DNA of 64,000 nt from Spirulina subsalsa PCC 9445. Lineage in GTDB: Bacteria; Cyanobacteriota; Cyanobacteriia; Cyanobacteriales; Spirulinaceae. The stretch covers positions 1,436,094 through 1,500,093 of the forward strand of contig NZ_JH980292.1 of assembly GCF_000314005.1 (NCBI RefSeq), given 5' to 3'. The notes under the pieces were generated by a model. The model was not told where the DNA came from and ran no database searches. It saw only the letters and a list, made by a program, of their open reading frames with translations. Both the position numbers and the translations under genes were made by a program. Positions within the stretch are counted from its first letter, which is position 1, and each line of letters opens with the position of its first letter. Below are positions 51,905 through 62,500 of the stretch, piece after piece.

Positions 51905-54900
51905 TTAAAATTTAATCCCCAATTGTTGGTTATTCTGGGATGAGGATTTACCCCGTTTCTTCGCGGGAGTCTTCTTTTTCTTCCCTTTGTCGTGCAGTCC
52001 TTGGGCAACTTCGGCCGCGTAACGTTCATGATTTAATTGTAACAACCGATCTAAGATTTCCCGGCGGGCAGTTTCGCTAATGGTGAATCGTAATCCTTGT
52101 TTGGTGTCGTGGAAGTCGTGGTTTAAATCAAGGTCTGTCCAGTGATAGGCTTTGGCGACGGTTTGATCCATTTCGATGTGCAGATTCCGCAGTTTTTCAA
52201 TGGCTGAATCGGTTTCTGTGGGGTCGTGGAAACGGTTATAGGTTTTCGTTAGTCCCAGTTGGGTTTCTGTCATGATCTTTTGGCGGTGTTCGTAATACCT
52301 CTCGCCGATTTCTTCTAGGTCTTTTTCTATCTCTGGGGTGAGGTCGGGAAAGGGGAAGGTTTCAAAACAATCTGTAGGGGTGTAGCGCATTCGCGTTTCA
52401 AGACTTGATCCTTGTTCTCTTGCCCAATATTCATGAAATGAATTTTGAAGTAATGAAAAATCTTTATATTGCTCAGAAGTAATACAAACCGTTGCTTCAC
52501 TCATAACAATAGTATTTGGAACAAAAGACAAGGTAAGAAATTTACTAACGCGAGGAATACTTAAAACTCGGTTGAGGGGGGCGATCGCCTCATAAAGTTC
52601 TGGTCTTGATCTTTCATAAAGCCACCATTTTTCACGAGCATTTTTACTAAAAGTTTTACCTTGCCTTTCTTCTTTAACCAAACGCTCAATAATATCCAAA
52701 CAATCGGGATAATCCGACGCATAGGGCGCACCTTTCGGATTTTTCGGATCATCAGTTTCTGGAGATAAAGCCCAATCAAAGAAATTAATGATCCAACGGG
52801 AGGGAGCCTGATCAGGATTAGTATTTAAATCTTGACCATTGAGATAGGGAAACAACACATCTTTATTTTTCGGGTTTTTAGTAATTAAAGCTTGGGCTTC
52901 CTCGGGTTCTAACACAAAACCCATCCCCAAAACATAAGAACCAATAAAAGATTTATTCTGATTGGCCGCTAACCTTTGGGGTGTACCCGTTGCTTGCCCC
53001 GTCTCCGTTAAATAGGGCGTAATCCCCTTAACTTCCTTACCATCCAGATAATATTTCCCTGTCCATTGCCCCTTTTTAAACCACACATAAGCCACCTCTA
53101 ACGCCGCCGTTCCCGACCATGGACGACTCGGCACCGCCCGATAAATTACCCCCTGTTTAACCAGTTGATCTAACCCCACTTCTCGCGTATCCCCTTGAGC
53201 AATCGTATTTGTAGCTACCAAACCAAAACAGCCATTTTGTTTAATTAAATTCGCCACCTTCAGGAAAAAATACGCCACTAAATCCGCACTTCCCTTAACA
53301 TTATTGCCGATAAACTCTTGAATAAAATCCCGATAAGATGTACCCAAAGCCCCCGTAATTTTTTGTCCCCCCATAAACGGCGGATTCCCCACCACCGCAT
53401 CAAAACCCGGAGTTTCCATCTCTAAAAAAACTTCGGGAAACTCAAAAATCCAATGAAAAGGAGTTCGTTTCTGAGTCTTGTCCGATAAATCAGCATTAAG
53501 ATATCTTTCCGCTTGTTTTTGTAAAGATTGAAGATTTTTCTCCCTAACAGACTCCTCCTGTATTAAAGCACTTTCTATGATTTGACCTAGTTCCACAAGT
53601 TTTAAATTTTCTGCCTTGTTAGCCTTAGCAAAAAATTCACCTAATAAACTATCAGCAATATCTTTTGTGATTTGAAGTGCAGCATCTGCCTTTTTCAACT
53701 TTTCTTCTTTTTGATGAACACATTCAGAATTTAAGCTATTGATGTTTCGCAGTTCTAAACGCTCTTGAATAGCTGTTTCCAGTAAAGGCTTACAAATGGT
53801 CGCAATCAATCTTCCTTCAAAGTCATTAATAGGATTTAAGTGAAACCGTTCAAATTGAATAGCTTGAGATAAACCTAACAACGAATCCCCACAGCGCAAG
53901 GCATGATCCAAAAACGTAAAGGGTTTATCCCTTTGCAACGTCTCCAACCATAACGACAACTTCGCCATCTCCACCGCCAACGGATTCTTATCCACCCCAT
54001 AAATACACCGTTCCGCAATCAACCGCTTCGCCATCAAACGCCGTAAATCCCCCACCTCCTCCGGCAAAACCTCCATCAACGCCGGACGGGACTCCTCCCC
54101 AAAAATCGTAAAAATAACCTCCGGATTCTTCTCCTCCAACACTGCCAACGACTCCACCAACCGATCCGCCAAATAGCGACAAACCTGCACCAAAAACGCC
54201 CCAGATCCCATAGTCGGGTCACAAATCTTCAGATTCAGAATCTCCTGGGGCGAAATCAACCCCCCTCCCGACCCATACACCAACGGATCCAGCGCATACC
54301 TCACAATCTCCTGGGTTAACTGACTTGGCGTATAATGAGTTCCCGACTCCCGCCGATCCGTCCCAGCCGTCACAAACACCGACCCCACCGGAATAATCAC
54401 CGGATACCCATAACTATCAAAACGCACCACATTAAAAAACCGTTTAATTCGCCCCCACAACTCCGGCGAATTGCCACAACAAGCCAAACACCGATCCTCC
54501 TCAAAGGCCGACAACTCCACAGGTTTCGCCAAAGCATTCCTCAACGCCTTCTCACTGCGTCCTGTAGCCCGTTGCAAAAACTTCACCAAATCCCCCTCAG
54601 ACAGCGCTAAAAGCCGCTCCAACTCCTCTAAAGCCACCTCTGGCTCCTTATTCTTCGTCCCCCCTAACCCCAACACCGTCACCTCGGCCCGCACCGCTTG
54701 ATGGTCTAATAACCCCTCATAAACATGACCAATCTGTTCCACCTCAATGGTCTTAAACGACAAACGCCGAGGTTCAACCCCACCCCCCGGCACCCGAATC
54801 CGCAGAATCTGCAACGACTCCAACAAATGCAGCACCGTCCGATTATCCACCGCAATCGGATGATCTCGCTCCCCAAACCGTCCCTCTAGAAAAGGAAACT

Positions 54901-55987
54901 TATCCGGGTCAAACAAATCCCCCCCATAAGCAGGCAAACGGAACAAATCATGGAAAACCCCCCCATGAACAGACCGAAACAACGCCAACAAACGGCACCA
55001 AGCATCATGACGACGTTCTAACAACTCCTCCCCATACTGATCCGCCAACTCCCGCAAAGATTCCTGTAACGTAGAGACAGCGTAATACTCCTCATAGCGA
55101 CTATCTCCCAACAACAACAAACCCCGTTCCTCCGCACAGAGGAGAAACACCAAGCGCATCATGACAAAACAGGCCGCCTGATACAGTTCCTCTGTAGAGA
55201 TATTTTTCAACAATTCCCCCTGAAGATCCCCATTGAGACGGTCAATGGTTTGGACGAGAATTTCCACCGCCTTCCGCACCTGTAAACCAAGCTGGTCCGT
55301 GACTTCCTGCTGTTGTCCCTTACTGCGGACAAACAACTGAGAGAGAGTATCCTCCTGGGCCACCCCAAAAAACCGTTCTACCCCCAATAAATCCCGAAAC
55401 GCCCGTAGAGTAATCTTTTCCTCAATCCAAATCTCCCCATACCAAGTCACCGTCGTCACTGCTTCCCCCGGCAAAGCATGGACAAGCATCCACGCTTCCC
55501 CATTGGTGACTAATCCCAAAGGACAGCCAGAACCTTGTAATAACGTCACCATGCGCATCATAGGCGACCCTTGCCAGACCTTACCCGGACAGGAACTCTC
55601 TAACTTTTGTTGTACGCCATACAGTTGAACTAATACCTGAGCTTGCTTTTCTCCCGGTGCAATAATCGCCCAATCCGGTTTGAGAGTTTCGCGGTATTCC
55701 TTCAATTCCACTTGTAGATAGCCCGGAATGCCCTGTCCTGACCTTAAGCAATCCTCCGGGTAGTTGAGGGTATTTTCTAGCACCCATTCCACCCAAACCC
55801 GATGGATTTGTTCATCTCGGCGATTGAGTAACCATTCCTGATAGGCTTGTTTGAGGAGGGGGAAGTGTTGGGAGTCATGTTTGGCCAACCCTTGGGGGAA
55901 GACTTCCAGTAGGACTTCCATAGTGATAAACGGGCCAACGATGTCCAGTAAGGAGAGCCATTCGGTATGGTGACGGGCGATAGACAT
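51905..55987 (-). CDS. drmMI: DISARM adenine methyltransferase DrmMI
   Basis: 1360 residues. N6-adenine methylase of class 1 DISARM, which marks host DNA as self. SAM-binding motif I is DPTMGSGAFLVQV (~593-605) and the catalytic motif IV is NPPF (~867) in FDAVVGNPPFMGG. The N-terminal ~550 residues form a large helical region and the C-terminal ~400 a target-recognition part. The C-terminus is lysine-rich (GKKKKTPAKKRGK). A BREX PglX methylase has similar motifs, but no other BREX gene is present and drmA, drmB and drmD are. Confidence 0.85.
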   Translation of the reverse strand: MSIARHHTEWLSLLDIVGPFITMEVLLEVFPQGLAKHDSQHFPLLKQAYQEWLLNRRDEQIHRVWVEWVLENTLNYPEDCLRSGQGIPGYLQVELKEYRETLKPDWAIIAPGEKQAQVLVQLYGVQQKLESSCPGKVWQGSPMMRMVTLLQGSGCPLGLVTNGEAWMLVHALPGEAVTTVTWYGEIWIEEKITLRAFRDLLGVERFFGVAQEDTLSQLFVRSKGQQQEVTDQLGLQVRKAVEILVQTIDRLNGDLQGELLKNISTEELYQAACFVMMRLVFLLCAEERGLLLLGDSRYEEYYAVSTLQESLRELADQYGEELLERRHDAWCRLLALFRSVHGGVFHDLFRLPAYGGDLFDPDKFPFLEGRFGERDHPIAVDNRTVLHLLESLQILRIRVPGGGVEPRRLSFKTIEVEQIGHVYEGLLDHQAVRAEVTVLGLGGTKNKEPEVALEELERLLALSEGDLVKFLQRATGRSEKALRNALAKPVELSAFEEDRCLACCGNSPELWGRIKRFFNVVRFDSYGYPVIIPVGSVFVTAGTDRRESGTHYTPSQLTQEIVRYALDPLVYGSGGGLISPQEILNLKICDPTMGSGAFLVQVCRYLADRLVESLAVLEEKNPEVIFTIFGEESRPALMEVLPEEVGDLRRLMAKRLIAERCIYGVDKNPLAVEMAKLSLWLETLQRDKPFTFLDHALRCGDSLLGLSQAIQFERFHLNPINDFEGRLIATICKPLLETAIQERLELRNINSLNSECVHQKEEKLKKADAALQITKDIADSLLGEFFAKANKAENLKLVELGQIIESALIQEESVREKNLQSLQKQAERYLNADLSDKTQKRTPFHWIFEFPEVFLEMETPGFDAVVGNPPFMGGQKITGALGTSYRDFIQEFIGNNVKGSADLVAYFFLKVANLIKQNGCFGLVATNTIAQGDTREVGLDQLVKQGVIYRAVPSRPWSGTAALEVAYVWFKKGQWTGKYYLDGKEVKGITPYLTETGQATGTPQRLAANQNKSFIGSYVLGMGFVLEPEEAQALITKNPKNKDVLFPYLNGQDLNTNPDQAPSRWIINFFDWALSPETDDPKNPKGAPYASDYPDCLDIIERLVKEERQGKTFSKNAREKWWLYERSRPELYEAIAPLNRVLSIPRVSKFLTLSFVPNTIVMSEATVCITSEQYKDFSLLQNSFHEYWAREQGSSLETRMRYTPTDCFETFPFPDLTPEIEKDLEEIGERYYEHRQKIMTETQLGLTKTYNRFHDPTETDSAIEKLRNLHIEMDQTVAKAYHWTDLDLNHDFHDTKQGLRFTISETARREILDRLLQLNHERYAAEVAQGLHDKGKKKKTPAKKRGKSSSQNNQQLGIKF

Positions 55988-56288
55988 GGGTTTTCGCTTT
56001 GCTGTTGGGGGGAACTGTGAGATTAACTTCTAGATTAGCAAAAACCCGGTTTCTCGTTGGTGAGCAGCAATTTTAAGGTTCAGAATTAATGTTAAGAAAC
56101 TGTTAAAAATGCCAAGAGGACTAGACAAAATGGGGCGGGTTTGGGAGAATATTTTTAGTTAAGTTTATTCATAATGGGAATAGTTGCACCCATCAATGAG
56201 CAGTACCACTCCCATTGTCTAGAATATCACCTCAAAAGTCAAAAAGCAACCCCCCCCTAAGCCCTATTTTCTAGCGCGGAGCAGTTGG

Positions 56289-56405
56289 GGTGTAAGACCT
56301 AATTTTCAAAAGCCAATTTTCCAGTTGGTGATTAAGCGAAATAAAATCAATCTATTAGTCTATGAACCCAGTCAGGAGGTGATTGTTCAATGGATAACTC
56401 ATTAA
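56289..56405 (+). pseudogene. xisH C-terminal remnant
   Basis: Only the last ~30 codons remain: FQLVIKRNKINLLVYEPSQEVIVQWITH, then TAA at 56403-56405. This matches the C-terminus of XisH-family proteins (a PD-(D/E)xK-like fold, first found as fdxN element excision controlling factor). Nothing recognisable is left upstream. It overlaps the start of the XisI-like gene, the usual order in xisHI pairs. Confidence 0.55.
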
Positions 56406-56684
56406 ATTATGCCGATATCATCAAAGAAACGCTTTTAACAGCTACTAGCACTCAGCCCCGACTCCAAGCGATTCGCCTTTATCCGGTATGTGATCTAGAT
56501 TCTGGTCATTTTCTAGTTGTAGCGATGGGTTGATACCATTTTGTTTCATGCTCGTTTGGTGGATCAAAAAGTCCTGATTGAAGAAGATAATTTTGAGGAA
56601 GGATTAACTCATCAATTGATTGTGGCAGGAATAAACGCTGAGGATATCGTTTTTGATTCTCAAAATCTATTGAGTCTTTCTTAG
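56390..56684 (+). pseudogene. xisI-like gene with frameshift
   Basis: The ATG at 56390 has AGGAGG ten bases upstream. The first frame gives MDNSLNYADIIKETLLTATS...GHFLVVAMG and then TGA at 56534-56536. The next frame continues VDTILFHARLVDQKVLIEEDN...EEGLTHQLIVAGINAEDIVF to TAG 56682-56684. The two parts match the halves of XisI-family proteins. A small deletion or indel around 56530 breaks it. Confidence 0.6.
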
Positions 56685-56694
56685 TTGTTAATTT

Positions 56695-56835
56695 TGGGCA
56701 GAAACTGGGTTGCGTTGATTGTCGGGTTGGGAGAGTTTAGGCAATAAACCCCTACTGTGGCCAGAAACCGGGTTGCGTTTGTTGTTTCGTTTTCTCGGTA
56801 AACTTTGGCAAAAACCCGGTTTCTAATATTGGTTT
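56695..56835. repeat. AGAAACYGGGTTGCGTT repeats
   Basis: Units of GCCAGAAACCGGGTTGCGTT, TTGTCTCGTTTTCTCGG and AAAAACCCGGTTTCTAAT, which recur at 57265-57395 and 59455-59525. They can pair with each other into stem-loops. Confidence 0.8.
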
Positions 56836-56902
56836 CTAATGTCATGGCCTTTGATTCCCCAACCTGAGTTACACTTATTACAGTTAGTGACCCAATTTGA
56901 CC

Positions 56903-57235
56903 ATGAACCCGGAAAGACGACAGGAGATTCCAAAATTTGAGTCTGACACTCCCGAACAGTTTTCTCGTTTAGAGCAGTTGTTAGCAAAAGCTCACCCGAA
57001 GTTAGTAGGACTCGATGGGGAAGAAATGGTTCTCCCAGAGTCTATTTACCAAATCTTGCGGGAAGTGACTCCGTTATTAGCCCAAGGGAAAAGCATCTTG
57101 CTGTACCAAAACCAGCGAAATGAACAGCGTCGTCAAACCTTAATGGAACTCATCGCAACCAGTCAAGATTTAGGGTTTTATGTAATGACTGTCTATTTTG
57201 TCCAACAAGTCCTGACACGACTCAATAATTCCTGA
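56903..57235 (+). CDS. Possible antitoxin-like protein with excisionase-type N-terminal segment
   Basis: About 110 residues from the ATG at 56903; a TTG two codons upstream is less likely. The segment PKLVGLDGEEMVLPESIYQILREVTPLLAQGKSILL resembles the region before the HTH in excisionase-family (VapB-like) antitoxins. But the expected LTTQEAADxLxVSRP HTH is absent, and the C-terminus (LIATSQDLGFYVMTVYFVQQVL) differs. Either a diverged family or a recombinant. It is the only apparently intact gene on the + strand within the island. Confidence 0.5.
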   Translation: MNPERRQEIPKFESDTPEQFSRLEQLLAKAHPKLVGLDGEEMVLPESIYQILREVTPLLAQGKSILLYQNQRNEQRRQTLMELIATSQDLGFYVMTVYFVQQVLTRLNNS

Positions 57236-57264
57236 AAAATGCCACGATAGAGAAGGTTTTCTTA

Positions 57265-57395
57265 CCTCGCTGTTGCGTTGATTGTCGGGTTGGGAGGGTT
57301 GAGGTAATAAACCCCTACAGTGTGGCCAGAAACCGGGTTGCGTTGATTGTCTCGTTTTCTCGGTACACTAAGCGCAAAAACCCGGTTTCTAATCA
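57265..57395. repeat. AGAAACCGGGTTGCGTT repeats after the nuclease gene
   Basis: Two stem-loop-forming units, with AAAAACCCGGTTTCTAATC ending at the nuclease stop codon. Possible terminator for the ATPase/nuclease operon. Confidence 0.75.
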
Positions 57396-58007
57396 GTCTT
57401 GGATAATTTTTTGAAAAAACTGCTCGAAGTAAATTCTACTTTGATGGCGAAAAATAACTATTTTTCTAGGCACATTTGCAACAGCAAAAGCAATGTCTTC
57501 AGTGTGACAAAGTGGTTGGTTTCTGTCATATCTAGGTTTGGTCTTTTTGATACGTTCACTAGGAATATTTTTAATGGCAACAAAGCAGATTCTATAATTC
57601 TCTAAAAAACCTTCTTCACTCCAGAAGACTTGACCAATTTTGCGGCAATAGCCAAATAACCCTAAAGAGCCTTTTAGTTGTTCAATAATGGATGTATTCG
57701 TATCATTTCCTAGCTTGAGTTCAAGGAAAATAGCATATTTTTCATCCCGACGTTCTACAAAAATGATATAGTCTGCCCGTTTACACTCATTTTTTGAATC
57801 GTTGAAAATTGTTTTCGGCGCTGGAAATTCATCAGACTTAAAAACAAATATATTTTCTGGGACAGATTGAAAGGAAATTGAATAGTTGATGGATTCATTC
57901 GTTTCTGTTAGGGTGATTTGTAGATTGCCATAATCACCAATCTCTGGTTTAATCCTAGCTTGATCTGTAATGAGTTCTGATAAGATCCGATAATCTGTAT
58001 CCCACAC
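57393..58007 (-). CDS. Putative PD-(D/E)xK-type nuclease, partner of the ATPase gene
   Basis: 204 residues, soluble. Strand-turn-strand with Asp79 (RADYIIFVER) and Glu96-Leu-Lys98 (IFLELK) gives the D-x16-E-x-K spacing of PD-(D/E)xK nucleases. It is followed by a helix with Gln110 (IIEQLKGSLGLFGY), which is typical of that fold. The assignment is by motif; I recognise no specific family. Its ATG overlaps the stop codon of the ATPase gene by one base, so the pair is translationally coupled. By position within DISARM it might substitute for the missing DrmC nuclease or belong to a separate two-gene system. Confidence 0.65.
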   Translation of the reverse strand: MWDTDYRILSELITDQARIKPEIGDYGNLQITLTETNESINYSISFQSVPENIFVFKSDEFPAPKTIFNDSKNECKRADYIIFVERRDEKYAIFLELKLGNDTNTSIIEQLKGSLGLFGYCRKIGQVFWSEEGFLENYRICFVAIKNIPSERIKKTKPRYDRNQPLCHTEDIAFAVANVPRKIVIFRHQSRIYFEQFFQKIIQD

Positions 58008-59407
58008 TAACTTTCACCTCCCCAGATAATTGCATCTTGAATCCGATTCATGGTTTCAATGGCCGTATCAAAACTTTTAATATCAATCCCCAATTCTGGA
58101 TCAATCTCCGCAGAAACTAAGGTATTACAGCTAGTTTTTGTCTTGTTGCCGTCTAATTTTATTTTGTCTATCTTGGCAACATAAGCGCGAATTCTTTCGG
58201 GGTTGAGTAATTCATCCCTTTGATACCCTTCCGCTTCCGCAATTTTCTTAATATGGCTTTTTTCAGAGTTCAGCATGATTAAGGTATTCAATTCTTTAAT
58301 GATGTAATCGCTATGGGTCGTGATATAAACCTTAATACCATAGTTGACTAATTTAGCCAGTAAACGGGCGATGCGTCGTTGATTTTCAGGATGAAGATTG
58401 AGTTCTGGTTCATCAATCATTAACATATCACCTTTTTGGGCAATGTGTTTTAGATAAAAGCCAATATCGAGTAATGAACGAACTGCACTAGAGCTTCCAT
58501 CCATTGTTAATCTGAGTTTGTTATTATTTTGGGGAATGAAATACAATTCACCGTTTGGGGTGACAGTGTACTGTCCGCCAATAATATCGGAAAATTCTTC
58601 CAGTAGATGGGGACTATCCTTAATAATTTGACTTTTTTTCTGGGCAATTCTTTCTATGTTTCTGGTAAAATCTACGTTTTCTTTAATGGGTAGAGCATAG
58701 TCATTATAGTTTTGTTTTAAAAGAAGTTGAATCCGATCTATTTCCCTTTCAACTTGATTAACTTCCTCAAGGAGTCGATTTCTGGCAAAGTTTAGTTCTT
58801 GGCGAAAAATAGCTGTTCCGGTTCTTTCGGCACTGGCAATAAAAGGTCGGGGTATGTACTTTTTAAACAGAATTTCTTTAAGAGAGTCACTAATAAACTT
58901 TTTAATGATGTCTCTGGGGATTTTTACGTTTTCCCGCTTGGTTAATAAGGTAATGCTGACATCGGAATTTCCCGGTTCTTTGATTACGGAGAAAAATCGG
59001 GTTGTAGATGAGCCGATTTCATTGGTTAATTCAATGTCTAAAATGTCTTGATGGCTAATATCTAGGAAAATTTGAAAGTCGGCATTTTTAAATTTATCTT
59101 CACTGGCAGCAAAGACGCTTGATAAGTTTTTTGAATAATCAAGACAGATTGTATTTAAAATGTTTTGATAATTGCCCCAAAAGTCGCTTATAATGTTTAT
59201 ATGGGCGATCCCTTCATTTAAAACTTGATCTATGATGGTGGAGTCTATTTCAAGATCCCTCGTTTTTTCCCAAGAATAAAGAAAGCCAAATAAGGCATAG
59301 GTGGCATAGGTTTTACCTGTATTGTTATCACCACAGATAATGGTGAGATCCCCTATTTCAAGTTCGGCTTGTTTTAGAATCCCTAATTTTTTGAGTGTAA
59401 TTCTCAT
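58007..59407 (-). CDS. SMC/ABC-like ATPase (AAA_15/21 type) of unknown defence-like system
   Basis: 466 residues. Walker A GDNNTGKT (26-33) follows the beta-strand LTIICG. A helical coiled-coil arm (~210-260: ARNRLLEEVNQVEREIDRIQLLLKQ) is inserted. The signature-like DGSSSAVRSLLDIG is followed by Walker B MLMIDEPELNLHPENQ (~336-350) and the H-loop ITTHSDYIIKELN. This is the ATPase type seen in OLD, PARIS, Septu and RloA proteins. No TOPRIM nuclease is fused at the C-terminus, so nuclease activity would come from the next gene. It starts 136 bp after drmD on the same strand. Confidence 0.8.
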   Translation of the reverse strand: MRITLKKLGILKQAELEIGDLTIICGDNNTGKTYATYALFGFLYSWEKTRDLEIDSTIIDQVLNEGIAHINIISDFWGNYQNILNTICLDYSKNLSSVFAASEDKFKNADFQIFLDISHQDILDIELTNEIGSSTTRFFSVIKEPGNSDVSITLLTKRENVKIPRDIIKKFISDSLKEILFKKYIPRPFIASAERTGTAIFRQELNFARNRLLEEVNQVEREIDRIQLLLKQNYNDYALPIKENVDFTRNIERIAQKKSQIIKDSPHLLEEFSDIIGGQYTVTPNGELYFIPQNNNKLRLTMDGSSSAVRSLLDIGFYLKHIAQKGDMLMIDEPELNLHPENQRRIARLLAKLVNYGIKVYITTHSDYIIKELNTLIMLNSEKSHIKKIAEAEGYQRDELLNPERIRAYVAKIDKIKLDGNKTKTSCNTLVSAEIDPELGIDIKSFDTAIETMNRIQDAIIWGGES

Positions 59408-59454
59408 TGATTCCGTTCTCCTAGGGTTTCCGAATCATTCATTTTACCAAAGAA

Positions 59455-59525
59455 GGAGAAACCGGGTTGCGTTGATTGTCTCGTTTTCTCGGTACACTAA
59501 GCGCAAAAACCCGGTTTCTAATCTC
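59455..59525. repeat. AGAAACCGGGTTGCGTT / ACCCGGTTTCT stem-loop between drmD and the ATPase gene
   Basis: GAGAAACCGGGTTGCGTT and AAAAACCCGGTTTCTAAT face each other across ~40 bp and can form a stem. Same family as 56695-56835 and 57265-57395, so all three boundaries of the ATPase/nuclease block carry it. Confidence 0.8.
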
Positions 59526-59542
59526 AAGCGGCCTCTGATGCC

Positions 59543-62500
59543 CTAATAAGCGGCAGGGGGGATAAGGTAGGCGATCGCAAGGGGAAACAATCGAGGGGTA
59601 GGATTGGCGTAGCGATCGCGGATTAACTGGGTTTCCCGTTCAATCTCTGCGGGAATATCCGCCAAACGACGGCGCAGGGTTTCGCGGTTTTGTTCATATT
59701 GGCTCTGCTCGTCAGGGCTAAATAACTCCAATTGACGCGGCTTTGCGCCCTCCGATAACTCTTTCTCGATACTCGCCTTAAGTTGCTCCAGAATGCTCGT
59801 GATATCCTCGATTTCCTTCTGATACCGATCCTCTAACTGTTTTTGTAGGGATTGTTGGCGATCGCGCATCCTGGCCTCTAAACTGCCCTGTAACGGCTTG
59901 GCGTAACGCTCCCACAGCCCCCGCAAACTCTCGATCACCTGCTCCGGAATATCCCCCGGTTTCGCCTCCTGCCCTAACTGATTCAACTCCAGCACCCCCA
60001 AGCGTTTAAACTGCCCCCCGGAGAGTTTCCCCCCCGCCACAATCACCTCCTCATTCAAGCGCTCCTGATCCCCACCCAGAATCACCAAACGCCCATAGGC
60101 CATCACCACCGGCTCCCGACTTAGACGACTGGGGATTTGATAGGCCGTCACCCGATTAAGCCGTTTCCGTTCCCCCCGTGACCAAACCTCCGCCCGCAAT
60201 AACCGTAAACACATCTGTACTAAACGATGGTTAAGATGCGCCAACACCACATCATCCTGACCTCGCGCCCGATCCGGATCAAAGGTCAAGGGGCGAATGT
60301 CCCCCGTGTGGGGATGGCGTAACCCCTCCTGACACACCGCCCAACTCCCCGTTAAAGCAGGCAAACGGAAAACATCGGGTTCATCCGTCGGGATTAAAGC
60401 GGGCTGTTTCGCCAGTCTTAACCCCACCTGTACCACCGATTGAATATTAGCCGGATCTAAGCGCAACTCCTGACGAGTTTGTTCCAGCTTGTCCTTGAGT
60501 TTGGCGATTTCCTCATTCACCTTGCGCTCAAACTTCAAAAGTCGTCGTAGGGGAGCCGCTTCAGATTCCGCTTGAGTCGTATCTAAAACCGTCCGTTGCC
60601 CTAACATCGCCTCCTCCACCTGTGCCGCAATCACCGGCCCCACCTTGCCCAAATCCTCCCGAATATTATTAATCTTCTGGGCTGCCCGCATCAGGAATTC
60701 TAGATCCCCCTCCAGTTCCCCCGGTTTCATCCCCTGGGCGACTCCCTGCTGATAGCCCTGGCCGACAAAATGATAAATTTTCACCGCGTTGGCTCGTTGC
60801 CCGTGGCGGTCAATCCGTCCATTGCGCTGTTCCATCCGGTTAGGATTCCAAGGGATCTCATAATGGATTAACCGAGAACAATAGTTTTGTAGATCCAACC
60901 CCTCAGAAGCCGCATCCGTTGCCAAGAGAATTCGCACGGGGGACACATCAGGATGAGCCTGAAACGCCGCTTTGACCTTTTCCCGCTCATCACTGGCCAT
61001 TCCCCCATACAACACCATCAGGCGATTTTCCTCTCCCATGCCCCGACTGAGCAACAAATCCGCTAACCATTTTTGAGTGGCTCGATATTCGGTAAAAATA
61101 ATCACTCGCTCCTGGGACCATTGCCCCCCCGGTCGGATATAGGTATCTAACCAGTGCAAAAGCTGCTCCGCTTTACTATCAAGGCTTCTAGCGGTTTTCT
61201 CGGCCCACTGCTTTAAACCATTGAGCAGTTCCCGCTCCCGAGTGGTGAGGGGACGAAAGAGAGAACTACTGGTATCTAAGGCTTCTAGGGTGGATTCTTC
61301 ATAGAGATCATCATCGGCAAACTCTTCATCAATATCCTCTAATTTCCGTTGCAACAAGCCCACCGTCGGCACCATTAGGGACTTTTTCCGTCGCTGCTTA
61401 GAGAACGATTCCTCATGTTTTAATAAGGTGTTTAAAAAGGCTTGGGGACAGGAAAACAGGCGTTTTTTCAGGAGTTTTAAGACAAACTCCGTCGCCGTCT
61501 GTTCTAACTGATCCGTTGCCCCTTTGCGCCGTAACTGGGTGTATTCATTCAGTTGCCGATTGGCTTCCCGTTCCTCTTCGGTATAGGGAACTGCGATCGC
61601 CTCTAACTGACGTTCAGGAAAGCGTGGGGAGCCATCCCATTTGTTTGGTAAGTCCCGCTTCAGACGACGCACCATGATTAAATTAAGCTGTTTAGGCTCC
61701 GGGGCAATTTCCCGAGCAAACCGTTGAGAATCCAGTAACTCCAACAGGGCGGTAAAACTTTCCCGATAGCCATTATGGGGAGTCGCCGACAGGAATAATT
61801 TATGCTCACAATGGCGCACCAAAAACCGGATCACCTTTGTCCTCAAGGAATCCACCGCATAATGTCCCCCCCCCGGCGGTGCGATATTATGGGCTTCATC
61901 CACAATCAACAGATCAATCCGACGGGGAAAGATGGATTCTTCTTCTCCCGGTAAAGACTCCCGGAGTAACTGCATGGGGCGATCGCGTTTAACATAATCA
62001 ATCGACGTAATCAAACGGGGATAATGACTCCAAGGATTAATATGTAATCCCCGCCGCCGTCGGAGATCCCGCATTAAATCACTATTGACAATGCGAAAAT
62101 CCAAGCCAAACTTATCCCGCATTTGCTCCCGCCATTGCACCTGAAGCGCCGAGGGACAAACAATTAACATCCGGTGGGCGCGTTGCCGTAACACCAACTC
62201 CTGCGCCACTAAGCCCGCCTCAATGGTTTTTCCCAAGCCCACATCATCAGCAATTAACAAATTCACCCTCGGCATTTGCACCGCCCGCACCACAGGATCT
62301 AGTTGATAGTCTTCAATATCAATGCCACTGCGGAAAGGCGACTGAACTCCTTGGCGATCTGCTTTTGACACCGCCCCCCAGCGCACCGCATCTAAAAACG
62401 CTTCAAAACTCTGGGCATCATCCAAGGCGAAAGGATAGGGTAACTCTCGCTCCTCAAAAATCTTAGCCCCCGATTCCACCTCCCAAACCACTTGTAACTG

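Noticed and set aside
51905-55987. BREX methylase PglX for the 1360-residue methyltransferase
   Set aside because: Motifs would allow it, but no pglZ, brxC or brxL is present while drmA, drmB and drmD are adjacent on the same strand.
57393-59407. RloA/RloB, PARIS or Septu for the ATPase/nuclease pair
   Set aside because: The partner lacks the acidic TOPRIM-like start of RloB and AriB and lacks an HNH motif as in PtuB; its only clear signature is D-x16-E-x-K.
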